Under the pieces are notes generated by a model. That model was not told the DNA's origin. It did no database searches and saw nothing but the letters and a program-made list of their open reading frames with translations. The position numbers and the translations under genes are program-made. DNA of 10,256 nt from JAEUMW01 sp039807745. Lineage in GTDB: Bacteria > Pseudomonadota > Gammaproteobacteria > Burkholderiales > JAEUMW01. The stretch is from positions 1-10,256 of the forward strand of contig JBDHRV010000128.1 of the NCBI GenBank assembly GCA_039807745.1, in the 5' to 3' direction. Positions 1 to 6,365 of this stretch are shown here, piece by piece (positions within the stretch are counted from its first letter, which is position 1; each line of letters begins with the position of its first letter).

Positions 1-104
1 TCGGCGGAGAAGGCCGCGAGCGGCAGCAGGCGTGCGACCGTGTCGCTCTCGTCGGCGAGAAAGGCGTTACGGATCGCCTCGGCGGACGGACGTTCGGGAA
101 GCAT
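1..104 (-). CDS. putA: Probable PutA (proline dehydrogenase / glutamate-semialdehyde dehydrogenase), N-terminal fragment
   Basis: This is the first part of a gene that runs off the left edge; only about 34 codons are visible from the ATG at 104. The frame reads RPSAEAIRNAF, then LADESDTVARLLPLA. It resembles the N-terminal arm of bifunctional PutA, which has the pattern R-x-A-I-x-x-A-[YF], D-E, then a V-x-x-LLPLA-like helix. PutA oxidises proline to glutamate in two steps at the inner membrane. The start is uncertain: no convincing Shine-Dalgarno precedes ATG 104, a TTG at 128 is in frame, and the frame stays open further upstream with residues such as YDLPREHLRTIALQLLGRI, so the true start may lie upstream. 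The SDR gene ends 130 bases upstream on the same strand. The family call rests on a short stretch recognised by eye and could be wrong. Confidence 0.5.
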   Translation of the reverse strand, partial: MLPERPSAEAIRNAFLADESDTVARLLPLAAFSA

Positions 105-173
105 CAGGGGTTTGATGCGGCCGAGCAATTGGAGGGCTATGGTGCGGAGATGCTCACGGGGCAGATCGTAGGG

Positions 174-211
174 GCCGGAGGCAGTAGAGGTTTGACCTCG
201 AAGCAGCCGGC
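174..211. other. Imperfect nested inverted repeat between the SDR and putA-like genes
   Basis: An inner 5-bp stem (GAGGT at 187-191 and ACCTC at 195-199, 3-base loop) sits inside an outer 5-bp pair (GCCGG at 174-178 and CCGGC at 207-211), with unpaired arms of 7-8 bases. No T-tract follows on either strand, so it is not a standard intrinsic terminator. It lies just past the SDR stop codon and in the leader of the putA-like gene if that gene starts at 104. It could be chance in GC-rich DNA, or an mRNA structure. Confidence 0.2.
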
Positions 212-234
212 TACGACGTAATCTGGTGTTCGAT

Positions 235-999
235 TCACTGCGCCGTGTAACCGCCATCCACCGGGAAGTTGTGTCCGACCACGAACGACGCGGCGTCGGA
301 GCAGAGCCAGACCACGACCGCCGCCACCTCTTCGGGCTGGCCGATGTGCCCGATCGGATGCTTCGCCGTCATGACCGGCACGAAGTCGGGCATGGCGGCG
401 ACGAAGGGATCGAGGATCGGCGTGCGGATGGTGCCCGGGTTGACCGCGTTGATGCGGATCCCTTTCGCGGCGTATTCCAGGGCGGCGGCGCGTGTGAGAC
501 CGGCGACGCCGTGCTTGCTCGCCACGTACGCGGCGGCCCCCGGCGCGCCCACCAGTCCCCAGATCGAGGCGTTGTTGACGATGGCGCCGCCGCCTTGCGC
601 GAGCATGTGCGGGATCTCGGCGCGCATGCACTGCCAGATGCCCTTCAGGTTGACGGCGATGACGCGGTCCCAGCCGTCGTCGGGGTACTCGTGGGTGAGC
701 GATCCGATCGGACCGGCGATGCCGGCGTTGTTGAACGCACAGTCCAGGCGACCGTGAGCCGCGATCGTTGCGTCGATGAGCGCCGCGACGTCGGTGGCGA
801 TGGCGACGTCAGCCCGGATGAAAGCGGCGGACCCGCCGGCCGCCCGAACGAGCTCGGCCGTCTCTTTACCGGTATTCGCGTTCAGGTCCGAGACGATCAC
901 CGTCGCGCCCTCGCGGGCAAAGGCAAGCGAGGCCGCCCGCCCGATGCCCGTGCCGCCACCGGTCACGAGCACAACCCTGCCTTGCAGTGTGGCTGCCAT
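235..999 (-). CDS. SDR family NAD(P)-dependent oxidoreductase
   Basis: This is a 254-residue classical short-chain dehydrogenase/reductase, the usual length for the family, expected to be cytosolic. The Rossmann nucleotide-binding motif TGGGTGIG is at residues 13-20. Asp38 at the end of the second strand suggests a preference for NAD(H) over NADP(H). NNAG is at 90-93. The catalytic tetrad is complete: Asn117, Ser145, Tyr158 and Lys162 (YVASK). NPGTIRTP follows in the substrate-side region. The C-terminus, GHNFPVDGGYTAQ, is typical. The ATG at 999 has a Shine-Dalgarno (GAGGAG, 1007-1012) seven bases upstream. The gene follows the TPR gene by 42 bases on the same strand, so the two are probably co-transcribed. 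The substrate cannot be read from the sequence; family members act on sugars, steroids, 3-oxoacyl groups or alcohols. Confidence 0.93.
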   Translation of the reverse strand: MAATLQGRVVLVTGGGTGIGRAASLAFAREGATVIVSDLNANTGKETAELVRAAGGSAAFIRADVAIATDVAALIDATIAAHGRLDCAFNNAGIAGPIGSLTHEYPDDGWDRVIAVNLKGIWQCMRAEIPHMLAQGGGAIVNNASIWGLVGAPGAAAYVASKHGVAGLTRAAALEYAAKGIRINAVNPGTIRTPILDPFVAAMPDFVPVMTAKHPIGHIGQPEEVAAVVVWLCSDAASFVVGHNFPVDGGYTAQ

Positions 1000-1006
1000 G
1001 GCTCAT

Positions 1007-1012
1007 CTCCTC
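1007..1012 (-). promoter_or_regulatory. Ribosome binding site of the SDR gene
   Basis: GAGGAG on the minus strand, seven bases before the ATG at 999. It supports that start and independent initiation in the 42-base gap after the TPR gene. Confidence 0.7.
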
Positions 1013-1041
1013 TGCCGATCCCGTGCGAGTCGAGCGCAGTA

Positions 1042-2691
1042 TCAGCGCGTCGCGAGGAAGGTCCTGGCGTGCGTGAGTTCGGGCCTCTCGGTGTCGCGTG
1101 CCGCAGCCAGCTTATCGAGCTTCGCGTAGTAGTCGCGCGCTGCCTGCTCTTGTCCGGCCGCCTCCGCGGCGCGGGCGGCGCCATAGAGCGCACGGAAGCG
1201 ATTCGGATCGCGCTTGAGCGAGCGCTCGTATTCGGCGAGCGCGTCGTCCGGCCGGTTCAACGTCATCAGCATCTCGCCCAGGAGCTCGCGCGAGGGCACG
1301 ACATTGCCCGGCGTTACCGGATGCTTGTCGCTCGCCTCTTCGGCTTCCGCCGCTGCGCGCATCAGCGCCAGTGCTTCGTCGTTGCGTCCCTCGTCAAGTG
1401 CGATCCAGGCATTGACGGTCGTGATCTGGAAACTGGTCTGGCTCGCCCAGTAGGCGTTCTTCGCTGCCGTCAGCGATTCCTTCAGCGCCTGCAGGCGTGC
1501 GACGTCCTCGCGTGCCCCCGCGACATCGCCGGTTCGCGCCTTGCCCAGTCCGCGCGAGAAGACGAGGATCGATTCGGCCTGCGGGAACTTGTTCCAGGCG
1601 AGATCGGGCGGCGTCAAGGTGAGCTTGGCTGCCTGCGCCCAGTCGCCGCGTTCCAGCGCATAGCGCGACGGCATGGCGGCGAAGGCATAGGCCGCGACGA
1701 AGTTCTCCACGTTGACCTTGCGGATCGCGCCGGCCTCGTCGACCCACTGCTTGGCGGCCTGGTCCTGGGCCTGCTGGAGCTGCCCGAACACCATGTAGTC
1801 CATGGCGTGCAGCGCATCGTAGGCGCCGATGCCGAGTGTGGTGTCCTTGAGCTCGCCCTTGGCGGCGGTGTACGAAGCGCGATTGCCTTCCACCATCTCC
1901 GGCCACAGACCGACGCGCGAATAGATGTGCGAGGGCATGTGCAGCGCGTGCGGCACGGAGGGCGCGATCGCGCCGTACGCTCGCGCGGACGGCAGACCTT
2001 TGTCCGCCAGCTCGGCGTAGTCGTAGGTGTGGATGAGGTAGTGCGCCACGCCCGGGTGATTGGGGTATTTCTTGAACATCGGATCGAGGATCGCCGCGGC
2101 TTTGTATTGATTGGCGAAGCTCTTGTCGGTGGGCAGCGCGGTGATATTGAGCGCCAGCGCGTAGAGGATCTGCGCCTCGTCGTCATCGGGGTACTTCGCC
2201 GCCACGCCCTGCATGGCTTTTTCGAAGGCGACAGCCCGCGGGCGAAACTCGGTGGTCTCCCAATCCTTGAAGAGCACCCCCAGCGCGGCGATGTAGTCGC
2301 GTTCGCGCTCGGTCTTGGCACCCACGCGCGCCGCCTCCGCCGCGGCGGGCGCGCCCGCCTTCGACGCGTTCGGATTGGTCGGCCAGGTGAAGGGATTGCC
2401 CATCGACATGATGGAGATCCCCCAGTACGCCATGCCGCACTCGGGGTCGTGCTTCAGCACCTCATTGAACGATGCCTTGGCCGGGTCGAACCAGAACGAG
2501 TGGAACAGCGCCATCGCCCGGTTGAACTCCTTCTGCGCCGCCGCATTGCACGACACCGGGAAATTCACGTCACCGAGTCTCTCAGGTTTGCCGGCCCGGG
2601 GACCGTCGTCCTCTCCGTGAGGTGAGGCGACGGGTGCCACCGCGCCGAGCGCGAGTGCCAGGATCCATGCGAGTCGTGTTGTCTTGAGCAT
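1042..2691 (-). CDS. Secreted tetratricopeptide-repeat protein (HMPSHI family)
   Basis: This 549-residue protein is predicted to be exported. The ATG at 2691 was chosen because AAGGAGG lies five bases upstream and the product then starts with a standard Sec signal peptide: Lys/Arg at 3-6, a hydrophobic core at about 8-22, and cleavage near residue 23. The frame is open 30 codons further upstream (to 2781), but that extension lacks these signs. Residues 45-100 contain helical TPR-like sequence with FHSFWFDP and MAYWGISIMSMGNPF. The centre has two conserved His-rich motifs, AHYLIHTYDY (216-225) and HALHMPSHIYSRVG (248-261). Clear TPR units occur at about 470-530. Proteins of this type are common in proteobacteria and annotated only as TPR proteins; the His motifs recall a metal or ligand site, but no enzyme activity is known to me. 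The SDR gene follows closely. Confidence 0.85.
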   Translation of the reverse strand: MLKTTRLAWILALALGAVAPVASPHGEDDGPRAGKPERLGDVNFPVSCNAAAQKEFNRAMALFHSFWFDPAKASFNEVLKHDPECGMAYWGISIMSMGNPFTWPTNPNASKAGAPAAAEAARVGAKTERERDYIAALGVLFKDWETTEFRPRAVAFEKAMQGVAAKYPDDDEAQILYALALNITALPTDKSFANQYKAAAILDPMFKKYPNHPGVAHYLIHTYDYAELADKGLPSARAYGAIAPSVPHALHMPSHIYSRVGLWPEMVEGNRASYTAAKGELKDTTLGIGAYDALHAMDYMVFGQLQQAQDQAAKQWVDEAGAIRKVNVENFVAAYAFAAMPSRYALERGDWAQAAKLTLTPPDLAWNKFPQAESILVFSRGLGKARTGDVAGAREDVARLQALKESLTAAKNAYWASQTSFQITTVNAWIALDEGRNDEALALMRAAAEAEEASDKHPVTPGNVVPSRELLGEMLMTLNRPDDALAEYERSLKRDPNRFRALYGAARAAEAAGQEQAARDYYAKLDKLAAARDTERPELTHARTFLATR

Positions 2692-2696
2692 GACGA

Positions 2697-2703
2697 CCTC
2701 CTT
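2697..2703 (-). promoter_or_regulatory. Strong ribosome binding site of the TPR gene
   Basis: AAGGAGG on the minus strand, five bases before the ATG at 2691. This near-perfect anti-16S match decides the start over the in-frame start at 2781. Confidence 0.8.
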
Positions 2704-2736
2704 GGTTAGATTCCGCTTCGAGGGTCCGTACAACCC

Positions 2737-2742
2737 AGTATA
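2737..2742 (-). promoter_or_regulatory. Possible -10 element of the TPR-SDR promoter
   Basis: TATACT on the minus strand matches the sigma-70 -10 consensus at five of six positions. It lies 45 bases before the TPR start codon, giving a predicted leader of about 40 bases. No good -35 sits 16-18 bases upstream; TTGACT overlaps it at 2742-2747, which is the wrong spacing. It is therefore only a candidate. Confidence 0.3.
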
Positions 2743-2781
2743 GTCAACAGATCGGAGCGTTGCCGGCAGCAGTTCACCCAT

Positions 2782-2958
2782 CGACGACGATCGCTACACA
2801 GCGTTTTCTTGGCGCACGGGCCGGCAGCGAAGCGGTCTGATCGAGGTCGGCTGTTGGCGCCCAAGGGAATGGCGATCGAACGGCGCTCCGGCGATATCAA
2901 GGTCGTCATCGACCTGACTCTCTGAGCGTCGCACCAGCAAGCCGAGGAATGCAGCACC
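2782..2958. other. Non-coding region between divergent TPR and GH15 genes
   Basis: Together with 2692-2781 this forms a divergent intergenic region of about 267 bases, which should hold promoters for both genes. I see no clear plus-strand -35/-10 pair, operator palindrome or terminator. A plus-strand mini-ORF at 2869-2925 (product begins MAIERRSGDIKVV, 18 codons, preceded by AAGGGA) ends 33 bases before the GH15 start. I do not consider it a gene without comparative support. Confidence 0.5.
2944..2948 (+). promoter_or_regulatory. Ribosome binding site of the GH15 gene
   Basis: GAGGA on the plus strand, ten bases before the ATG at 2959. The spacing is slightly long, but the start agrees with the family's usual N-terminus. 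Confidence 0.5.
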
Positions 2959-4791
2959 ATGCCGAGCCGCATCGAAGACTACGCGTTGATCGGGGACCTG
3001 GAGACCGCTGCGCTGGTCGGCCGTGACGGCTCGATCGACTGGCTGTGCTGGCCGCGCTTCGACTCCGACGCCTGCTTTGCCGGGCTGCTCGGCAGTTCGC
3101 GCCACGGCCGCTGGCTGCTCGCGCCGCAGGCGCGCGACGCGAGAGTGACCCGCGGTTATCGCGACGACACGCTGATCCTGGAGACACGCTTCGAAGCGCC
3201 GGAGGGAACGGTCGTCGTGATCGACTTCATGCCGCCGCGCGGCGAAGCCTCGGATCTCATTCGCGTCGTGGTCGGCGAGCGCGGCGAGGTCAGCATGCAC
3301 ACCGAGCTGGTGATTCGCTTTGGTTACGGCGCGACGGTGCCGTGGGTGACGCACGTGGCGGAGCACTCCTGGCAGGCGGTCGCCGGGCCCGACAGAGTTA
3401 CGCTGCACACGCGCGCGCCGATGCGCGGCAAGGACCTGACGCAGGTCGCAGACTTCGTTGTGCGCGAAGGCGAAACGCATTCCTTTGCGCTCATCTACTC
3501 CTCCTCGCACCTGCCCCGGCCACCCTCGCCCAACGTCGACCATGCGCTTACTGAAACACTGCGCTTTTGGCGCGAGTGGGTCGCCCGGGGCAAGACGCCC
3601 GCTCGTTGGTCGAAGGAGGTGACGCGCTCGCTTGTCACGCTGCGCGCCCTGATCTACGCCCCCACCGGCGGCATCGTCGCCGCACCGACCACCTCGCTGC
3701 CCGAGCAGCTCGGCGGGACGCGCAACTGGGACTACCGCTTCTGCTGGCTGCGCGATGCAACGCTCACGCTGCTGACGTTCATGAACGCCGGCTATTTCGA
3801 CGAGGCCGATGCGTGGCGGCACTGGCTGCTGCGCGCGATCGCCGGCAGCCCGGACCAGGCGCAGATCATGTATGGCGTGGCGGGCGAGCGCCGACTCACC
3901 GAATGGGAAGCGTCCTGGCTGCCGGGCTACGAGGGCGCTTCGCCGGTGCGTATCGGAAACGGCGCGCACGGGCAGTTGCAGCTAGACGTGTTCGGCGAGG
4001 TGATGGACGCGATGCACCAGGCGCGCCAGGGCGGACTGGCAATGCTGGAGGCCGGCTGGGCCCTGCAGTGCAAGCTCCTCGAGCATCTGACAGCCATCTG
4101 GGAGCAGCCGGATCACGGTATCTGGGAGGTGCGCGGGCCGCCGCGGCATTTCACCTACTCGAAGGTCATGGCGTGGGTCGCGTTCGACCGCGCCATCAAG
4201 GATGCGGAGCGCTACCAGCTCGCCGGTCCGCTCGACGAATGGCGCGCTGTGCGCGAGCGAATTCACCGCGAAGTCTGCGAGCACGGCTACGACACGGAGC
4301 GCAACTGTTTCGTGCAGTCGTATGGCTCGCGTGAGCTCGATGCGAGCCTGCTCTTGATCGCGGCGGTCGGGTTTCTGCCGCCGCAGGACCCACGCTTTCA
4401 CGGGACGGTCCGGGCGATCGAGGCTGACCTGCTGCGCGACGGCCTGGTGCTGCGCTACGACACCGTCGTCTCGGACGACGGACTGCCGGCGGGCGAAGGC
4501 GTGTTTCTCGCCTGCAGCTTCTGGCTGGTGGACGCGTACGTCATGTGCGGCCGGTTCGAGCAAGCGCAGGTGTTGTTCGAGCGACTGCTGTCACTGCGCA
4601 ACGATGTGGGGTTGCTGGCGGAGGAATACGATCCCGCGGCGCGGCGCATGGTGGGCAATTTTCCGCAGGGATTCTCCCACCTGTCGCTGATCACCACGGC
4701 CTTCAACCTGGGACATGCCAGAAAGCCGGCCGAGCAGCGCTCCGAAGCGCCGATCGGCGACGACGGCGGCGTCACGCGCGACGGCGGGTGA
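2959..4791 (+). CDS. GH15 family glucoamylase/trehalase-like glycoside hydrolase
   Basis: This 610-residue protein has the standard length and order for bacterial GH15 enzymes. These are inverting hydrolases that release glucose from alpha-linked glucans, and some relatives (for example in mycobacteria) hydrolyse trehalose. The N-terminus, IEDYALIGDLETAALVGRDG then SIDWLCWPRFDS, is the hallmark opening of the N-terminal beta-sandwich domain (about 1-210). The (alpha/alpha)6 catalytic barrel follows, with NWDYRFCWLRDA at 257-268. Glu390 in HGIWEVRG is the probable general acid and Glu555 or Glu556 in LLAEEYDP the probable general base. NFPQGFSHLSLI (567-578) is the usual C-terminal signature. 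There is no signal peptide, so it should be cytosolic. The last 20 or so residues are low-complexity and variable. It is the only plus-strand gene and no trehalose or glycogen genes are visible nearby, so the substrate is undecided. Confidence 0.93.
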   Translation: MPSRIEDYALIGDLETAALVGRDGSIDWLCWPRFDSDACFAGLLGSSRHGRWLLAPQARDARVTRGYRDDTLILETRFEAPEGTVVVIDFMPPRGEASDLIRVVVGERGEVSMHTELVIRFGYGATVPWVTHVAEHSWQAVAGPDRVTLHTRAPMRGKDLTQVADFVVREGETHSFALIYSSSHLPRPPSPNVDHALTETLRFWREWVARGKTPARWSKEVTRSLVTLRALIYAPTGGIVAAPTTSLPEQLGGTRNWDYRFCWLRDATLTLLTFMNAGYFDEADAWRHWLLRAIAGSPDQAQIMYGVAGERRLTEWEASWLPGYEGASPVRIGNGAHGQLQLDVFGEVMDAMHQARQGGLAMLEAGWALQCKLLEHLTAIWEQPDHGIWEVRGPPRHFTYSKVMAWVAFDRAIKDAERYQLAGPLDEWRAVRERIHREVCEHGYDTERNCFVQSYGSRELDASLLLIAAVGFLPPQDPRFHGTVRAIEADLLRDGLVLRYDTVVSDDGLPAGEGVFLACSFWLVDAYVMCGRFEQAQVLFERLLSLRNDVGLLAEEYDPAARRMVGNFPQGFSHLSLITTAFNLGHARKPAEQRSEAPIGDDGGVTRDGG

Positions 4792-4851
4792 TGACGCTGG
4801 CGTGGTGGAAAACCCGATGTCGCGCTACCGGCCCATCGACTTGAGCCCTGG
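4792..4851. other. Convergent gap between the GH15 and cyclase genes
   Basis: Sixty bases separate the stop codons of two convergent genes. A terminator would be expected here, but I see only a small AGCC-CT-GGCT palindrome at 4844-4853 with no T-tract on either side. Termination is probably Rho-dependent or lies elsewhere. Confidence 0.3.
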
Positions 4852-5973
4852 CTACGATGTGGCGAGCCGGATGATCCGGTGGGCCGGCACGGGGGCCGCG
4901 AATCCCTTCAGGTCGAGCATGCCCCGCGGCCCCGCGTGCACCAGCGATTCGACGTGGGCGAGCGTTCTCGCGTCGAGGAGAATCTCGCCGGCAGCAGCTT
5001 CCGCGCACAGGCGCGCCGCGAGATTGGTGACGCTGCCAATGGCGGCGTAATCCAGGCGTGCCTCGAAACCGATCGCGCCTAGCGTGGCGTAGCCGTGGGC
5101 GAGGCCGATCGCGAGTCCCAGGTCGTAACCGAGCTTGCGCCATCGTTCCCCGAGCTGCGCCGCCCGGTCCCGCATCGCCAATGCCATCCGCACGGCGTGC
5201 TCCACCGGCTGCGGAATCGGCTCGGGATCGTTGAAGAACACCATCAGGCCATCGCCGGTGAAGCGCTCCAGCGTTCCCTCGTAGGCGAAGATCAGCGCGC
5301 CCATGGCGGCGTGAAACTCGCGCAGCAGCGCCATCACCTCTTCCGGTTCGACCTTCTCGGCGAACGACGTGAATCCCCGCAGATCGAGGAACACCACCGT
5401 GATCTCCCGGCGATGGCTCGCGAGCGGATCCTGCGCACCGCCGGCGATGATGCGCGCAGCGAGCTGCGGCGAGAAGAAGCGCTTGAGCTGGGACAGGCGC
5501 TGCAGCTCCTTCACCTGCTTGGCCACCCGGCGCTCCAGATCGCGATTGAGCTCGGCCAGCTCCTGGGCCTGGGTCTCCACCTGGTCGTACAGGCTTTTCA
5601 CCCGCAGCAACGACTTCACGCGCGCCATCAGCTCCTGCTGGTTCACCGGCTTGGTGAGGAAGTCGTCGGCGCCCGCTTCCAGCCCCTTGACGCGCTCTTC
5701 GTGCGGATCGAGCGCGGTCACCATGATCACCGGCAGGATCTGCGTCCTGGGCTCCGCGCGGATCGCGCGGCACACCGCATAGCCGTCCATCCCCGGCATC
5801 ATCACGTCGAGCAGCACGAGGTCCGGGGCATCGCGCTCGATCCTTTCGAGTGCTTCCTCGCCCGAGCTCGCGGTGACGATCTCGTACCCCTTGATGCGGA
5901 GCGTATCGGCCAGCAGCTTGACATTGAGCGGCTGGTCATCGACGACGAGAATCCGGGCGGGCGATCGCATCAT
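4852..5973 (-). CDS. Response regulator with class III adenylate/guanylate cyclase-like output domain
   Basis: This 373-residue cytosolic protein is the probable output of the operon. A receiver domain (about 6-122) has acidic residues Asp12/Asp13, phosphoacceptor Asp56, Thr86 and Lys108. A heptad-rich linker (about 124-165) leads to FFSPQLAARI, then a class III nucleotidyl cyclase domain (about 188-372). Metal-binding Asp197 (FLDLRG) and Asp241 (FTGDGL) are present, as are transition-state residues Asn317 and Arg321 (TNLAAR). The purine-selecting Lys of canonical adenylyl cyclases is replaced by Arg237, and the partner Asp/Thr position is Ala310, so the product, whether cAMP, cGMP or something else, is uncertain. 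The start lies two bases after the stop of the preceding receiver gene, with no strong Shine-Dalgarno, implying translational coupling. A second ATG three bases downstream (5970) is an alternative. Phosphorylation by the operon's kinase is inferred. Confidence 0.92.
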   Translation of the reverse strand: MMRSPARILVVDDQPLNVKLLADTLRIKGYEIVTASSGEEALERIERDAPDLVLLDVMMPGMDGYAVCRAIRAEPRTQILPVIMVTALDPHEERVKGLEAGADDFLTKPVNQQELMARVKSLLRVKSLYDQVETQAQELAELNRDLERRVAKQVKELQRLSQLKRFFSPQLAARIIAGGAQDPLASHRREITVVFLDLRGFTSFAEKVEPEEVMALLREFHAAMGALIFAYEGTLERFTGDGLMVFFNDPEPIPQPVEHAVRMALAMRDRAAQLGERWRKLGYDLGLAIGLAHGYATLGAIGFEARLDYAAIGSVTNLAARLCAEAAAGEILLDARTLAHVESLVHAGPRGMLDLKGFAAPVPAHRIIRLATS

Positions 5974-5975
5974 GA

Positions 5976-6365
5976 TCAGGAATCGCGGTCAGAAAAGCGC
6001 TCCAGGGTGGACTGCACGAGCGCGAGGAACCCCAGGACGTCGATCGGCTTGCCCATGTAGCCGTCGAACCCGGCCCGCAGAATCTTCTCGCGCTCGGTCT
6101 GCATCACCGAGGCCGTGACCGCGATGACGGGGACGTGATGCGTGCGCGGGTCGGCGCGCAACGCGCGCAGCGCCGCGAGGCCGTCCATGCCCGGCAGCCC
6201 GATGTCCATGACGGCGAGATCCGGCGGTTCGCGCTGCGCGAGCGGGAGCGCCTCTTCAGCGCTCGTCGCGGTGACGACCCGATAGCCCTTGACCTCCAGC
6301 AGGTCGCGCAGGAGCTTCAGGTTCTTCTCGTTGTCCTCGACGATCAGGATGCGTTTTGCATTCAT
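5976..6365 (-). CDS. Stand-alone receiver protein (single-domain response regulator, DivK/CheY-like)
   Basis: This 129-residue protein consists of one receiver domain with no output domain. It has acidic Glu10/Asp11, phosphoacceptor Asp54 (DLAVMDIGLPGMDG), Thr84 and Lys106 (GKPID), so it should be phosphorylatable. Its ATG overlaps the kinase stop codon in an ATGA (6362-6365), and the region before it lacks a strong Shine-Dalgarno, so translation probably depends on the kinase gene. It could be the intermediate in a phosphorelay, a phosphate sink that shapes signalling to the receiver-cyclase, or an adaptor that binds other proteins. Without an output domain or a visible Hpt protein its exact role cannot be read from the sequence. 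Confidence 0.93.
   Translation of the reverse strand: MNAKRILIVEDNEKNLKLLRDLLEVKGYRVVTATSAEEALPLAQREPPDLAVMDIGLPGMDGLAALRALRADPRTHHVPVIAVTASVMQTEREKILRAGFDGYMGKPIDVLGFLALVQSTLERFSDRDS

Noticed and set aside
226..2625. A 799-codon open frame on the plus strand, antisense to the SDR and TPR genes.
   Set aside because: Its product is Arg/His/Gly-rich with no recognisable domain, and it lies antisense to two genes with complete family motifs and ribosome binding sites. Long antisense frames are expected in GC-rich coding DNA.
2742..2747. TTGACT on the minus strand as a perfect-looking -35 for the TPR gene.
   Set aside because: The sequence 16-18 bases downstream (around CCCTCG) does not resemble a -10, and TTGACT overlaps the better TATACT -10 candidate.
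2869..2925. An 18-codon plus-strand mini-ORF (begins MAIERRSGDIKVV) before the GH15 gene.
   Set aside because: The composition looks protein-like and a weak AAGGGA precedes it, but the length is within chance and I recognise no family. Conservation in relatives would be needed.
2794..3969. A 391-codon minus-strand open frame antisense to the GH15 gene and running into the intergenic region.
   Set aside because: Composition is that of an antisense shadow and the plus strand encodes a full-length GH15 enzyme with catalytic residues.
5095..6060. A 321-codon plus-strand open frame opposite the receiver-cyclase gene.
   Set aside because: His/Arg/Leu-rich shadow with no motifs; the opposite strand has a complete two-domain regulator.
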